A DNA stretch of 13,998 nucleotides from G021776435 sp046756245 (GTDB taxonomy: Bacteria; Pseudomonadota; Alphaproteobacteria; Caulobacterales; Parvularculaceae). The notes beneath the pieces were generated by a model. The model did not search any database. It saw nothing but the letters and a program-made list of their open reading frames with translations, and was not told the DNA's origin. The DNA lies in contig JBHHVZ010000074.1 of assembly GCA_046756245.1 (NCBI GenBank), positions 1-13,998 of the forward strand, read 5' to 3'. Each line of letters starts with the position of its first letter. Within the stretch, counting starts at the first letter, position 1. Shown piece by piece: positions 1 to 7,634 of the stretch. The translations under genes and the position numbers were made by a program.

Positions 1-30
1 TAGAATGCGGCGCCGTTTCAGAGCTTGACC

Positions 31-1347
31 ATGCTATTCAAGGAAATCATCCGCAGGAAAAGAGATGGCGGCGCTCTCTCAGCAGACGAAATAGAGCGCT
101 TTGTTCAGGGGCTCGCCGACGGCGGCCTTCCCGCCGAGCAGGTCTCGGCGCTGGCGATGGCGATCTTCCTCAACTCAATGACGGCGGAAGAAACCGGCGC
201 GCTGACGTCGGCGATGGCGGCGTCCGGTACGATTATCGACTGGCGCGCCGAGGATATTGGCGGGCCGGTGGTCGACAAGCATTCAACCGGCGGCGTCGGC
301 GACAAGGTAAGCTTTCCGCTGGCGCCGATCGCAGCCGCCTGCGGGTGTTTCGTGCCGATGATCTCGGGCCGCGGCCTCGGCCATACGGGCGGAACCCTCG
401 ACAAGATCGAAAGCATCCCCGGATATGACTCAACGCCGGGACTCGACGCGCTAAAGAAGACCGTGAAGTCCGTCGGCTGCGCCATTATCGGACAGACCGA
501 TGATATCGCGCCGGCCGACCGGCGCTTTTACGCCATTCGCGATGTGACAGGGACCGTCGAATCGATTCCGCTGATTACGGCTTCGATCCTTTCCAAGAAA
601 GCAGCGGCCGGCAACGAAGCGCTGGTGATGGACGTCAAGACGGGCTCGGGCGCGTTCATGGCGACGGTCGATGACGCGCGCACGCTCGCTCAAAGCATCA
701 TCAGCACCGCAGCGACAATCGGGCTGAAAACGCGCGCGCTTATTACGGATATGTCGCAAGTCTTGGGCCGCACGGCGGGCAATGCAGTGGAGATCAAAGA
801 ATCCGTCGACTATCTTAAAAATCTCAAACGCGACAAGCGGCTCGATGAAGTCGTGCAGTCGCTGTGCGCCGAGATGCTGGTGCTTACAGGTATTGAAGAT
901 GATCGCGCCGCCGCGCGCGCGCGGACCGAGGCCGCAATTGTTTCTGGAAAGGCCGCCGAAATTTTCGGCCGCATGATTACGACGCTCGGCGGGCCGTCGG
1001 ACTTTCTGGAGCGTTCCGATCACTATCTGCCGACCGCCAAAGTCATTGGGCCTGCGTATGCGGACGAAGAAGGCTATCTGGCGGCGGTTGATGCGCGCGC
1101 CGTCGGCAATGCGATCATCAGCCTCGGCGGCGGCCGCCGCCGCGCCGGAGATGCGCTGGACCTGTCGGTTGGATTTACGGATATCGCATCGGTCGGGGAG
1201 CACGTCGGCCAGGATCGTCCGCTTGCGGTCATTCACGCAGCGTCGCCAGACGCTCTTGAACAAGCGACGCGTGAACTGAAGGCGGCCTGTAAGCTCGCCG
1301 CTGAGCGACCTGAGGCTGCGCCTGTCATACGCGAACGGGTTGAGTAG
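31..1347 (+). CDS. deoA: Thymidine / pyrimidine-nucleoside phosphorylase
   Basis: This cytoplasmic enzyme splits thymidine, deoxyuridine or uridine with phosphate into the free base and (deoxy)ribose-1-phosphate. Seen: an N-terminal helical domain, then KHSTGGVGDK (83-92) and the family signature SGRGLGHTGGTLDKIE (112-127). R170, S185 and K189 match the E. coli DeoA nucleobase-binding residues (171/186/190), and H84 matches its His85. The length of 438 aa is close to the usual ~440. I chose the ATG at 31; an in-frame TTG at 25 would add two residues, and neither has a clear Shine-Dalgarno. An in-frame stop at 1-3 rules out a longer protein. It is followed by the nucleoside permease and hydrolase on the same strand, which fits a salvage operon. 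The family is certain; thymidine-only versus broad pyrimidine specificity (deoA versus pdp) cannot be settled by eye. Confidence 0.95.
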   Translation: MLFKEIIRRKRDGGALSADEIERFVQGLADGGLPAEQVSALAMAIFLNSMTAEETGALTSAMAASGTIIDWRAEDIGGPVVDKHSTGGVGDKVSFPLAPIAAACGCFVPMISGRGLGHTGGTLDKIESIPGYDSTPGLDALKKTVKSVGCAIIGQTDDIAPADRRFYAIRDVTGTVESIPLITASILSKKAAAGNEALVMDVKTGSGAFMATVDDARTLAQSIISTAATIGLKTRALITDMSQVLGRTAGNAVEIKESVDYLKNLKRDKRLDEVVQSLCAEMLVLTGIEDDRAAARARTEAAIVSGKAAEIFGRMITTLGGPSDFLERSDHYLPTAKVIGPAYADEEGYLAAVDARAVGNAIISLGGGRRRAGDALDLSVGFTDIASVGEHVGQDRPLAVIHAASPDALEQATRELKAACKLAAERPEAAPVIRERVE

Positions 1348-1410
1348 AGCGCAACCTGATTTGAGGAATCGCAATTCGGACATGGACGGACGACGGGTCG
1401 GCCGTTAAGC

Positions 1411-1431
1411 TCCCGCCGCCAGTCAGCGGGA
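1411..1431 (+). terminator. Short hairpin in deoA-nupC gap (weak terminator or attenuator)
   Basis: TCCCGC (1411-1416) pairs with GCGGGA (1426-1431) around a 9-nt loop. It is followed only by ACATTT, not a proper T run, so at most it is a weak terminator or a 5'-leader structure for the permease gene. The rest of the 154-bp gap shows nothing I can name. Confidence 0.3.
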
Positions 1432-1501
1432 ACATTTCAGCCATAACGACGACGCGACTGCGTAAAAATTTGTAGAAACTTGAAAGGGGCGGGGTTGGGG
1501 C

Positions 1502-2752
1502 ATGGGTGAATCCATATTTGAGACAATCGGCGATCGCGCGATCGGTCTTTTGGGGGTTGTCGCGATCCTTGCGATTGCGATCCTGTTTTCCAGAAACAGG
1601 CGCTCCATCAATTTGCGGATTGTAGGGAGCGCGTTCGCCCTTCAGTTCGGCGTCGCCCTGTTCGTTCTCTACACGTCGGTTGGAAAAAACGTAATCTCGA
1701 CCATGGCGAACGGCGTTACAGCGATTCTGGGGTTCGCGAACGCCGGCATCGCCATGGTTTTCGGCCAGCTCTCCGGCGATCAGTTCGGCACTGTCTTCGC
1801 CATTCACGTTTTGCCGATCATCATCTTTTTCTCGGCCCTGATGTCGGTGATGTATTATCTGCGCATCATGCAGGCGATCGTCGCCGGCGTCGGCGGCTTT
1901 CTTCAGATCGTTATCGGCACGCGGCCCGTCGAGTCGCTGAACGCTGCAGCCAACATATTCGTCGGCCAGACCGAAGCGCCGCTCGCCATCAAACCCTATC
2001 TCGATCGCCTCACCGGTCCGCAGCTTTTTGCGATCATGGTATCCGGTCTTGCTTCGGTAGCGGGCACTGTGCTCGCCGCCTATGCGAAAATCGGCGTTCA
2101 GCTTGAGTATCTGCTCGCCGCGAGCTTCATGGCCGCACCCGGGGGGCTCTTGATGGCGAAGCTCATCATGCCCGACGGCCGCGCGAAGGAAAAAGACAAG
2201 CTTACAGTAATGGCGATCACCAAGGAACGTTCGCCCCACGCCAATGTCATTATGGCCGCCGCCGTCGGCGCGCAGGACGGTCTGAAACTCGCCCTGACCA
2301 TCGGCGCCATGCTGATCGCCTTTGTCGGCCTTATCGCATTCGTCAACGGTCTGCTGGGCGTTATCGGCGGGTGGGTCGGCGTTGAAGACCTTTCCGCGCA
2401 GATGATTCTCGGCTGGATCTTTTCGCCGCTTATGTTCCTCTTGAGCGTGCCCTGGGAAGAGGCGGGGACGGCCGGCGCGATCTTCGGCGAAAAACTTATC
2501 CTCAATGAGTTCGTCGCCTATTTCAGTCTGATCGCCGAGCAGGACGGCTTGAGTCCGAAAACCGTCGCAATCGTCACGTTCGCACTTTGCGGTTTTGCGA
2601 ATTTCTCCTCGATCGCAATTTTGCTGGGCGGGCTCGGCAGCCTCATTCCCGACCGGATGAGCGAGATAGCGCGCTATGGTCTGTATGCGGTGCTGGCGGG
2701 CTCGCTTTCCAATTTGATGAGCGCCGCGATGGCGGGTTTAATTCTCAGTTGA
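1502..2752 (+). CDS. nupC: Concentrative nucleoside transporter (CNT/NupC family)
   Basis: This inner-membrane permease imports nucleosides with H+ or Na+. The 416-aa protein is hydrophobic throughout. It carries the CNT determinants: GQTEAP (155-160, with the QTE motif that contacts the nucleobase in the Vibrio CNT structure), the family signature ending in NEFVAY (335-340), and CGFANFSSIAI (362-372), whose N367 and S370 correspond to the ribose-binding residues. Length matches bacterial NupC (~400). The start is the ATG at 1502 behind a G-rich stretch (GAAAGGGGCGGGG) that can serve as a ribosome binding site. The nucleoside hydrolase starts 12 bp after the stop, so the two are surely co-transcribed. 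Substrate range (pyrimidine versus broad) and coupling ion are not determined from sequence. Confidence 0.95.
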   Translation: MGESIFETIGDRAIGLLGVVAILAIAILFSRNRRSINLRIVGSAFALQFGVALFVLYTSVGKNVISTMANGVTAILGFANAGIAMVFGQLSGDQFGTVFAIHVLPIIIFFSALMSVMYYLRIMQAIVAGVGGFLQIVIGTRPVESLNAAANIFVGQTEAPLAIKPYLDRLTGPQLFAIMVSGLASVAGTVLAAYAKIGVQLEYLLAASFMAAPGGLLMAKLIMPDGRAKEKDKLTVMAITKERSPHANVIMAAAVGAQDGLKLALTIGAMLIAFVGLIAFVNGLLGVIGGWVGVEDLSAQMILGWIFSPLMFLLSVPWEEAGTAGAIFGEKLILNEFVAYFSLIAEQDGLSPKTVAIVTFALCGFANFSSIAILLGGLGSLIPDRMSEIARYGLYAVLAGSLSNLMSAAMAGLILS

Positions 2753-2764
2753 TCGGCGGAGAGG

Positions 2765-3712
2765 ATGCCGCGCACGTCCATAATTATCGACTGCGATCCG
2801 GGCCAGGACGACGCCGTCAACCTGCTTCTGGCTTTCGCCTCGCGCGAGGAATTTGACATACGCGGCGTAACGGCGGTCGCCGGCAATGCGCCGCTCGATA
2901 TGACGCAGAGAAATGGGCGCATCATCGCGGATATTGCGGGCGTTGATGATGTCAAGGTGTTCGCCGGGTGCGCCCGCCCGATGGCGCGCGATCTCGTCAC
3001 CGCACATGAGGTGCACGGCGCAACCGGCATCGACGGCGTTGAAATCTTTGAGCCGAAAACGCCTTTGCAGCCGGATCACGCCGTCGATTTCATCGTCGAT
3101 GCGCTCGACGCCGCCGAAGAGGATTCGATTACGCTCGTTCCAACCGGGCCGCTCACCAATATCGCCATGGCGCTCGACAAGGCGCCCTCCATCGCGTCGA
3201 AAATCCACGAGGTCGTGCTGATGGGCGGCGCCATGAAGGAAGGCGGCAATTTCTCTCCGTCGGCGGAATTCAATATTTTCGTCGATCCGCACGCTGCGCA
3301 GATCGTCCTGGCCTGCGGGCGGCCGATCACGATGTTCGGCCTCGATGTCACGCATCAGGTTCTGTGCACGCCGGCGCGCCTTGAGACAATCAGGATTCTG
3401 GACAACGCCGTCGCCGAAGCAGTCTACGGAATGCTGACCTATTTCAACCGGCATGACACGGAAAAATATGAGTCTAATGGCGCGCCGCTGCACGATCCGT
3501 GCACGATAGCCTATCTGCTCCGCCCAAGCCTTTTTGAAACGAAGCGCTGCAATGTCGAAGTTGAGACTTCTTCTGCGCTGACGATAGGTCATACAGCGGT
3601 GGATTTCTGGCATGTGACGGATCGTCCGAAGAACGTAAACTGGGCGCATTCCGTCGACGCCGACGGGTTTTTCGAATTGTTGACGGAGCGGCTGGCTCGC
3701 TATGGCCGATAA
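2765..3712 (+). CDS. Inosine-uridine preferring nucleoside hydrolase (IunH/Rih family)
   Basis: This enzyme hydrolyses ribonucleosides to free base plus ribose. Seen: the calcium/ribose-binding DCDPGQDD cluster at residues 9-16, N41 (VAGNAP), PTGPLTN (126-132), GGNFSPSAEFN (160-170; N162, E168 and N170 contact ribose in homologues) and the catalytic-region HD pair at 243-244 (PLHDPCT). All are where the IU-NH fold expects them, so the enzyme should be active. The 315-aa length is normal. The start ATG has GGAGA a few bases upstream (2758-2762), within the 12-bp gap after nupC. The released ribose would be the substrate of the downstream ribokinase-like protein. It could equally be named rihA/rihB/rihC-like; specificity is not resolvable here, so no symbol is given. 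Confidence 0.93.
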   Translation: MPRTSIIIDCDPGQDDAVNLLLAFASREEFDIRGVTAVAGNAPLDMTQRNGRIIADIAGVDDVKVFAGCARPMARDLVTAHEVHGATGIDGVEIFEPKTPLQPDHAVDFIVDALDAAEEDSITLVPTGPLTNIAMALDKAPSIASKIHEVVLMGGAMKEGGNFSPSAEFNIFVDPHAAQIVLACGRPITMFGLDVTHQVLCTPARLETIRILDNAVAEAVYGMLTYFNRHDTEKYESNGAPLHDPCTIAYLLRPSLFETKRCNVEVETSSALTIGHTAVDFWHVTDRPKNVNWAHSVDADGFFELLTERLARYGR

Positions 3713-3774
3713 GACGCTCAAACTGAAAAACGCGAAACGCCGTTATAAGGCGTTCGAAATTTCGGCGCGGGGCT

Positions 3775-4041
3775 ATCGCATATGAAAGCTTTTCGATTGG
3801 CGTACGGCCTTTCCGAGTGCTCGGCCTGTTCCCCTCTCCCTTGAGGGAGAGGGGTTAGGGGTGAGGGTGGGGGGGGGGGGGCCCCCCCCCCCCCCCCCCG
3901 CGGCGCCTACCAATCGTAAAGAGTTCGTTTAGTTTGTAAGACCGGTCCCCCTCACCCCCGGCCCCTCTCCCCCAAGGGGGAGAGGGGAGAAGTCCGAGCG
4001 GCAATTCGGCATGCTAGCTCAAGCCAAAAGCCATATGCGAT
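3775..4041. repeat. Composite inverted-repeat (REP/BIME-like) intergenic element
   Basis: Two arms face each other. The outer ends are exact inverted copies, ATCGCATATG (3775-3784) and CATATGCGAT (4032-4041), and the arms continue with imperfect complementarity. Each arm contains its own hairpin: CCCCTCTCCC-TTGA-GGGAGAGGGG (3831-3854) on the left and CCCCTCTCCCCC-AA-GGGGGAGAGGGG (3962-3987) on the right. Both are followed on their inner sides by an AGGGGTGAGGG / CCCCTCACCCC segment. The centre holds 13 G (3869-3881) directly joined to 18 C (3882-3899). I see no target-site duplication and no coding potential. It fills most of the 382-bp gap between the hydrolase and kinase genes and may act as a terminator or transcript-end protector. 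Confidence 0.8.
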
Positions 4042-4076
4042 CGTTCTGGGGATGAGCGGAGGCGGAGTAGGTGATA

Positions 4077-4094
4077 ATGTCGGTGTACGATTAA
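4077..4094 (+). other. Possible 5-codon leader ORF abutting the kinase start
   Basis: An ATG at 4077 follows a purine-rich GGAGGCGGAGTAGGTGATA tract, the best Shine-Dalgarno in the region. It encodes MSVYD and then a TAA stop whose last base is immediately followed by the kinase ATG at 4095, in the same frame. It could be a translational-coupling minicistron, or a start made unusable by a single stop codon. Chance is not excluded. Confidence 0.3.
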
Positions 4095-5018
4095 ATGGCT
4101 GATATTCCAGACATCGAAAAGTCAATGACGAACAAAACGGATGAGAGAAAAGAAACCCGGCGGGCGCATCAGGTTTCGATCGCCGTTGTCGGCTCGGTCA
4201 ATCTCGATCTCGTCGCGGCTGCGCCGAAGCTCCCTGCGCCGGGCGAAACGGTGACGGGCGCAGTGCTGTCCCGCTATCCGGGCGGGAAGGGGGCCAATCA
4301 GGCGCTGGCCGCGCGCAGGCTCGGCGCTTCAGTCGCGCTTTGCGCAATGGTCGGGCGCGATGATGCAGCCGACGAGGCGCTGGCGTTGTTGCGCGCCGAG
4401 GGCGTCGAGCTTTCGGGTTGCATCGAAGACCCGGAAGCGGCGACGGGCGTTGCGTTCATAACAGTGGCGCCGGACGGCGAGAACCAGATTGTCGTCGCGC
4501 CCGGCGCCAACGCCGCCTTCACGCCCGATAAATTGCCGCCGTTCGACGCCGACGCGGTGATTTGCCAACTCGAAATTCCGATGGAAACCGTTGCGGCGGC
4601 GGCGAAGCGCGCGCGCTACTTCTGCCTAAACGCGGCGCCGGCGCGTCCGCTGCCGCCAGCCTTAATTCAGCAGGCTGATCTTGTCGTCGTCAATGAAACG
4701 GAAGCCGCGTTTTACGGCGACGCGCTGGCGGCGTGTTCCGGCCTTGTCGCCGTAACCCTGGGGCGCGCCGGCGCGCGGCTAATCCGCAGAGGCGTTGAAG
4801 TCGCGAGCGCGGCCCCGCCGCAAGTCGACGCCGTCGATGCAACCGGGGCGGGAGATGCGTTTACGGCCGCGCTTGCGGTTTCCCTCGTCAAGGGATTCGA
4901 GCCGGAAGCTTCGCTGCGCCGCGCCTGCGCCGCCGGCGCGCTCGCCGCCACCCGGCCGGGCGCGCAGCCGTCTTTTCCGTTTTTAAATGAGCTTGAAGCG
5001 CTTTTCAGCGCTTCTTAG
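4095..5018 (+). CDS. rbsK: Ribokinase-like PfkB-family sugar kinase
   Basis: This cytoplasmic enzyme probably phosphorylates ribose to ribose-5-phosphate with ATP. Seen: GSVNLDL (33-39, sugar-binding Asp), YPGGKGANQALAARRLG (61-77, PfkB signature 1), NETEA (200-204) and VDATGAGDAF (247-256, signature 2 with the GAGD anion hole and catalytic Asp254). Against RbsK (~309 aa), this 307-aa product has about 26 extra hydrophilic residues before the first beta strand, so the core is slightly short. An alternative start is M11 (ATG at 4125); neither start has a good ribosome binding site close by. It lies downstream of the ribose-releasing hydrolase, which supports ribose as substrate. A related PfkB specificity (deoxyribose or a nucleoside) is possible. 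Confidence 0.88.
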   Translation: MADIPDIEKSMTNKTDERKETRRAHQVSIAVVGSVNLDLVAAAPKLPAPGETVTGAVLSRYPGGKGANQALAARRLGASVALCAMVGRDDAADEALALLRAEGVELSGCIEDPEAATGVAFITVAPDGENQIVVAPGANAAFTPDKLPPFDADAVICQLEIPMETVAAAAKRARYFCLNAAPARPLPPALIQQADLVVVNETEAAFYGDALAACSGLVAVTLGRAGARLIRRGVEVASAAPPQVDAVDATGAGDAFTAALAVSLVKGFEPEASLRRACAAGALAATRPGAQPSFPFLNELEALFSAS

Positions 5019-5026
5019 CGCCGCTG

Positions 5027-5080
5027 ACGGGCTCAGGGCCCGATATATGCGCAGGCGTCGTCAGCCCGTGGTTGCGCATG
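5027..5080 (+). terminator. Nested, mutually exclusive hairpins after the kinase gene
   Basis: Several stems compete: CGGGC/GCCCG (5028-5032 with 5038-5042), ACGGGCT/AGCCCGT (5027-5033 with 5063-5069) and ATGCGCA/TGCGCAT (5047-5053 with 5074-5080). The first two share bases, so only one can form at a time. No T run follows. The region may be a factor-assisted terminator for the kinase transcript or a structured leader of the receptor mRNA. Confidence 0.35.
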
Positions 5081-5151
5081 GCGCGGCGCGCCGAAATTCA
5101 TGCGGATTAGCGTCCACTTACTGAAAATTCAGGCGCGCAGCGCCACAAAAT

Positions 5152-5182
5152 TTTTGACTTCATGGTCAAAATTAGCCAATTT
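5152..5182 (+). promoter_or_regulatory. Candidate promoter and operator of the TonB receptor gene
   Basis: A perfect inverted repeat TTTTGAC-N6-GTCAAAA spans 5152-5171. It overlaps a -35-like TTGACT (5154-5159); 17 bp further is CAATTT (5177-5182), a weak -10. This AT-rich patch contrasts with its GC-rich surroundings. A repressor bound to the palindrome would cover the -35. The regulator is not identifiable from the window. Confidence 0.5.
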
Positions 5183-5232
5183 GTCCCACGTGCATCAATT
5201 AGGCCTGTTTCGCACTACGAGGGGTACAAAAA

Positions 5233-7572
5233 ATGAAAACTGCTTTTAGAAGACGCGCCCGCGCAGAATTGCTGGCGATGCTGCTGGGTTCGTCCGCCAT
5301 GTTGACCGGACTTGGCGCAACGGCGCCGGTTCTCGCCCAGGACGGCGCGAGGACCGACGATACGATCGTCGTCACGGCGCGCAAACGGGAAGAAAATCTG
5401 CTCGAGACGCCGGCGGCGGTTTCGGCGATTTCGCCGCAGACGCTCGCCGAACGCAACATCTCCAATCTGGACGATGTCGGAAAACACATTCCGAACCTCA
5501 ACATTTCCCGCTTCGGCGTCGGCAACACGTCGCAGGCGGCGATCTTCATCCGCGGCATTGGCCTGCAGGATCATATCATCACCACCGACCCTGGCGTCGG
5601 CGTCTATCTTGACGGCGTTTATCTCGGGCGTCAGATGGGCTCGAATCTTTCGCTCGTGAATATCGAACGCATCGAAGTGCTGCGCGGTCCGCAGGGAACG
5701 CTTTACGGCCGCAACACCATCGGCGGCGCTATCAACATCGTCACGACCAAGCCGGGTGAAACTGAAGGCATGGTTGTCAACGCGAAAGGCGGCTCACGCG
5801 GCCGCGCCGCAATTGAAAGCTATGGCCAGTTCTCTCTGACGGAGAATTTCGCCGTCGGCGTGTCGAGCTATTTCAAACGCCGCGAAGGCGTCGGCGAATT
5901 TCTGCTTCTCGCCAATCCGGAAAAGGAAGTCGGCGAAGAAAAGGAATATGGCGGCCGCATCACCGCCAATTGGGACGTCAACGACCGGTTCTCGCTGCTC
6001 TTTTCCATCGACGGCATGGAAGCCGAAAACGGCCAGTCGCCCTATCAGATTGAGATCACCGGGCTTGACCCGTCGACCTTCTTCACGCCGGGCGATCCGA
6101 TTGATTTCAGCGGCGCGCGGCCGGATCCATTCATCGGCGACTTTCCGGCCCTGCAGCCGGACTTTCCGACCGATCTTGCGCCGTTCGGCTTTCCGCAGTT
6201 GATTGCGACCGATCCCGACGACAGCCTTTCCACCGTCGCCGGTCTCGAGTCGACGTCGAATGCGACCTGGGGCGCCTCGGTGACGGCGAACGCCGATCTG
6301 ACATCGAATATTTCCGCCAAGCTGATCGGCAGCTACCGGTTTTCAGAATATACCGGCGGCCTCGACGACGACGAATCGCCGCTTCACCTTTCCGAATTCC
6401 CTGAAGACGGCGAAGCCGAACAATTCTCGGTCGAGCTGCAGCTTTCGGGTCAGTTCGGCGGCTTCGATTTTGTGGGCGGTCTTTATTACTTCAACGAAGA
6501 CGGTGAAACCAACTCCGGACCGTGGGTGTTCAGCCCGTTCAACAATCCGGGCGGAATCGACAATTTCGGCGTTCCTGTCGATCTCGGATTCCCGACAGGA
6601 TTTGGCTTCTTCGACCTCAATCAGGAAACCAATTCCTACGCCATTTACGGCAACGCCAAATACGAGCTGACGGACCGCCTCACGGTCGGCGGCGGCCTGC
6701 GCTATTCCTGGGACGACAAGGAAGCCAATGCGCTCTTCCCGTCCTTCGGCGGCGTGCGCGCTTTCCGCGAGGCCGATTTCGAAGAGCTGACCTGGGACGT
6801 CAACGCGACGCTTGCGCTGACTGGCAGCGTCAACGCTTACGCCCAGGTCCAGAAAGGCTATCAGACCGGCGGTTTCCCGCCGCGTCCTTTTGGGGGTGCG
6901 GCGCAATTCGTCAGCTTCGACGAGCAGACCGCCATCAACTACGAAGTCGGCCTCAAAGGCCAGGCCGCAGACATGCTGACCTTCATGCTGTCGGCGTTCT
7001 GGACCGAGTATGACGATCTCGCCCTGCCGTTTTCGGATACGCAGGCCGGCGGCGGTTTTGTGACCATCGTCGAAAACGCCGGCGAATCGCGCTCGCGCGG
7101 TTTCGAGCTTGAAAGCGATCTGGAGCTTACCGAAGGCTTCCATATCCGCACGGCGGTCGGCTATCTCGATGCGGAAATTCGCTCGGTCGAGCCGGGCACG
7201 ATCGGCATCGGCGTCGGCGACTCGCCGGCTCTGACGCCGAAATGGACCTTGTCCATCGCACCGAGCTATCGGGCGCCGCTTCCCAATGGCGGCGCGTTGC
7301 AGTTCAACGCCGATTATTCCTATCGCGGCAAGATGTTCGGCCAGTCCATCAACAACCCGAACGAACTGATGGATTCGCGCGACCTTCTCGGCTTCTCGAT
7401 TGATTATGAAGCGCCTGACGGCTCATGGACATTCGGCGTCTATGGCGAAAACGTCACCAACGAAGTCTATGATGTGGGCCGTCTGCAGCAGACCGGATTC
7501 GTTGGCGTCGTTCGATCGAATGACCGCAGCGAATTCGGCGCGCGCTTCTCAAAGCATTTCGGCGGGCTGTAA
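5233..7572 (+). CDS. TonB-dependent outer-membrane receptor, putative nucleoside uptake
   Basis: This is a 22-strand-type beta-barrel receptor that imports a scarce ligand across the outer membrane with TonB/ExbBD energy. Seen: a signal peptide with an Arg-rich n-region (RRRAR), a hydrophobic core (LLAMLLGSSAMLTGLG) and probable cleavage after VLA (35). A TonB box-like DDTIVVTA follows at 42-49. The plug domain contains GVYLDGVYLGR, IERIEVLRGPQGTLYGRNTIGGAINIVT and continues into an aromatic-rich barrel of ~600 residues. At 779 aa it is the normal length. The start ATG has AGGGG at 5220-5224, 8 bp upstream. The family is often annotated as a siderophore receptor, but no iron genes are nearby and the neighbours handle nucleosides, so nucleoside or nucleotide-derived ligands are inferred. 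The C-terminus is FGGL rather than the usual terminal aromatic, although a Phe lies at -4. Confidence 0.93.
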   Translation: MKTAFRRRARAELLAMLLGSSAMLTGLGATAPVLAQDGARTDDTIVVTARKREENLLETPAAVSAISPQTLAERNISNLDDVGKHIPNLNISRFGVGNTSQAAIFIRGIGLQDHIITTDPGVGVYLDGVYLGRQMGSNLSLVNIERIEVLRGPQGTLYGRNTIGGAINIVTTKPGETEGMVVNAKGGSRGRAAIESYGQFSLTENFAVGVSSYFKRREGVGEFLLLANPEKEVGEEKEYGGRITANWDVNDRFSLLFSIDGMEAENGQSPYQIEITGLDPSTFFTPGDPIDFSGARPDPFIGDFPALQPDFPTDLAPFGFPQLIATDPDDSLSTVAGLESTSNATWGASVTANADLTSNISAKLIGSYRFSEYTGGLDDDESPLHLSEFPEDGEAEQFSVELQLSGQFGGFDFVGGLYYFNEDGETNSGPWVFSPFNNPGGIDNFGVPVDLGFPTGFGFFDLNQETNSYAIYGNAKYELTDRLTVGGGLRYSWDDKEANALFPSFGGVRAFREADFEELTWDVNATLALTGSVNAYAQVQKGYQTGGFPPRPFGGAAQFVSFDEQTAINYEVGLKGQAADMLTFMLSAFWTEYDDLALPFSDTQAGGGFVTIVENAGESRSRGFELESDLELTEGFHIRTAVGYLDAEIRSVEPGTIGIGVGDSPALTPKWTLSIAPSYRAPLPNGGALQFNADYSYRGKMFGQSINNPNELMDSRDLLGFSIDYEAPDGSWTFGVYGENVTNEVYDVGRLQQTGFVGVVRSNDRSEFGARFSKHFGGL

Positions 7573-7587
7573 TTCCAGACGTTCAGG

Positions 7588-7614
7588 GCGGCCGGGATAC
7601 ATCAGCCCGGCCGC
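7588..7614 (+). terminator. GC-rich hairpin just after the receptor gene
   Basis: GCGGCCGGG (7588-7596) and CCCGGCCGC (7606-7614) form a 9-bp stem with a 9-nt loop, 16 bp past the receptor stop. There is no T run after it, so it may protect the mRNA 3' end or work together with the stronger terminator downstream. Confidence 0.55.
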
Positions 7615-7634
7615 ATCCGGACGGCCCAAGAGTT

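Noticed and set aside
451..1383. Long open frame (310 codons) on the - strand opposite deoA
   Set aside because: It lies entirely antisense to a gene with intact family motifs; its translation is low-complexity and rich in Arg and His, typical of a shadow frame in GC-rich DNA.
3831..3987. Hairpins between hydrolase and kinase genes considered as a CRISPR or riboswitch
   Set aside because: There are only two units, in inverted orientation, with no spacer pattern and no conserved riboswitch core; a palindromic repeat element explains them better.
5233..7572. Siderophore receptor assignment for the TonB-dependent protein
   Set aside because: The plug and barrel features are generic to the superfamily, and no siderophore, heme or Fur-type genes are adjacent; I left the ligand open and favoured nucleosides from context.
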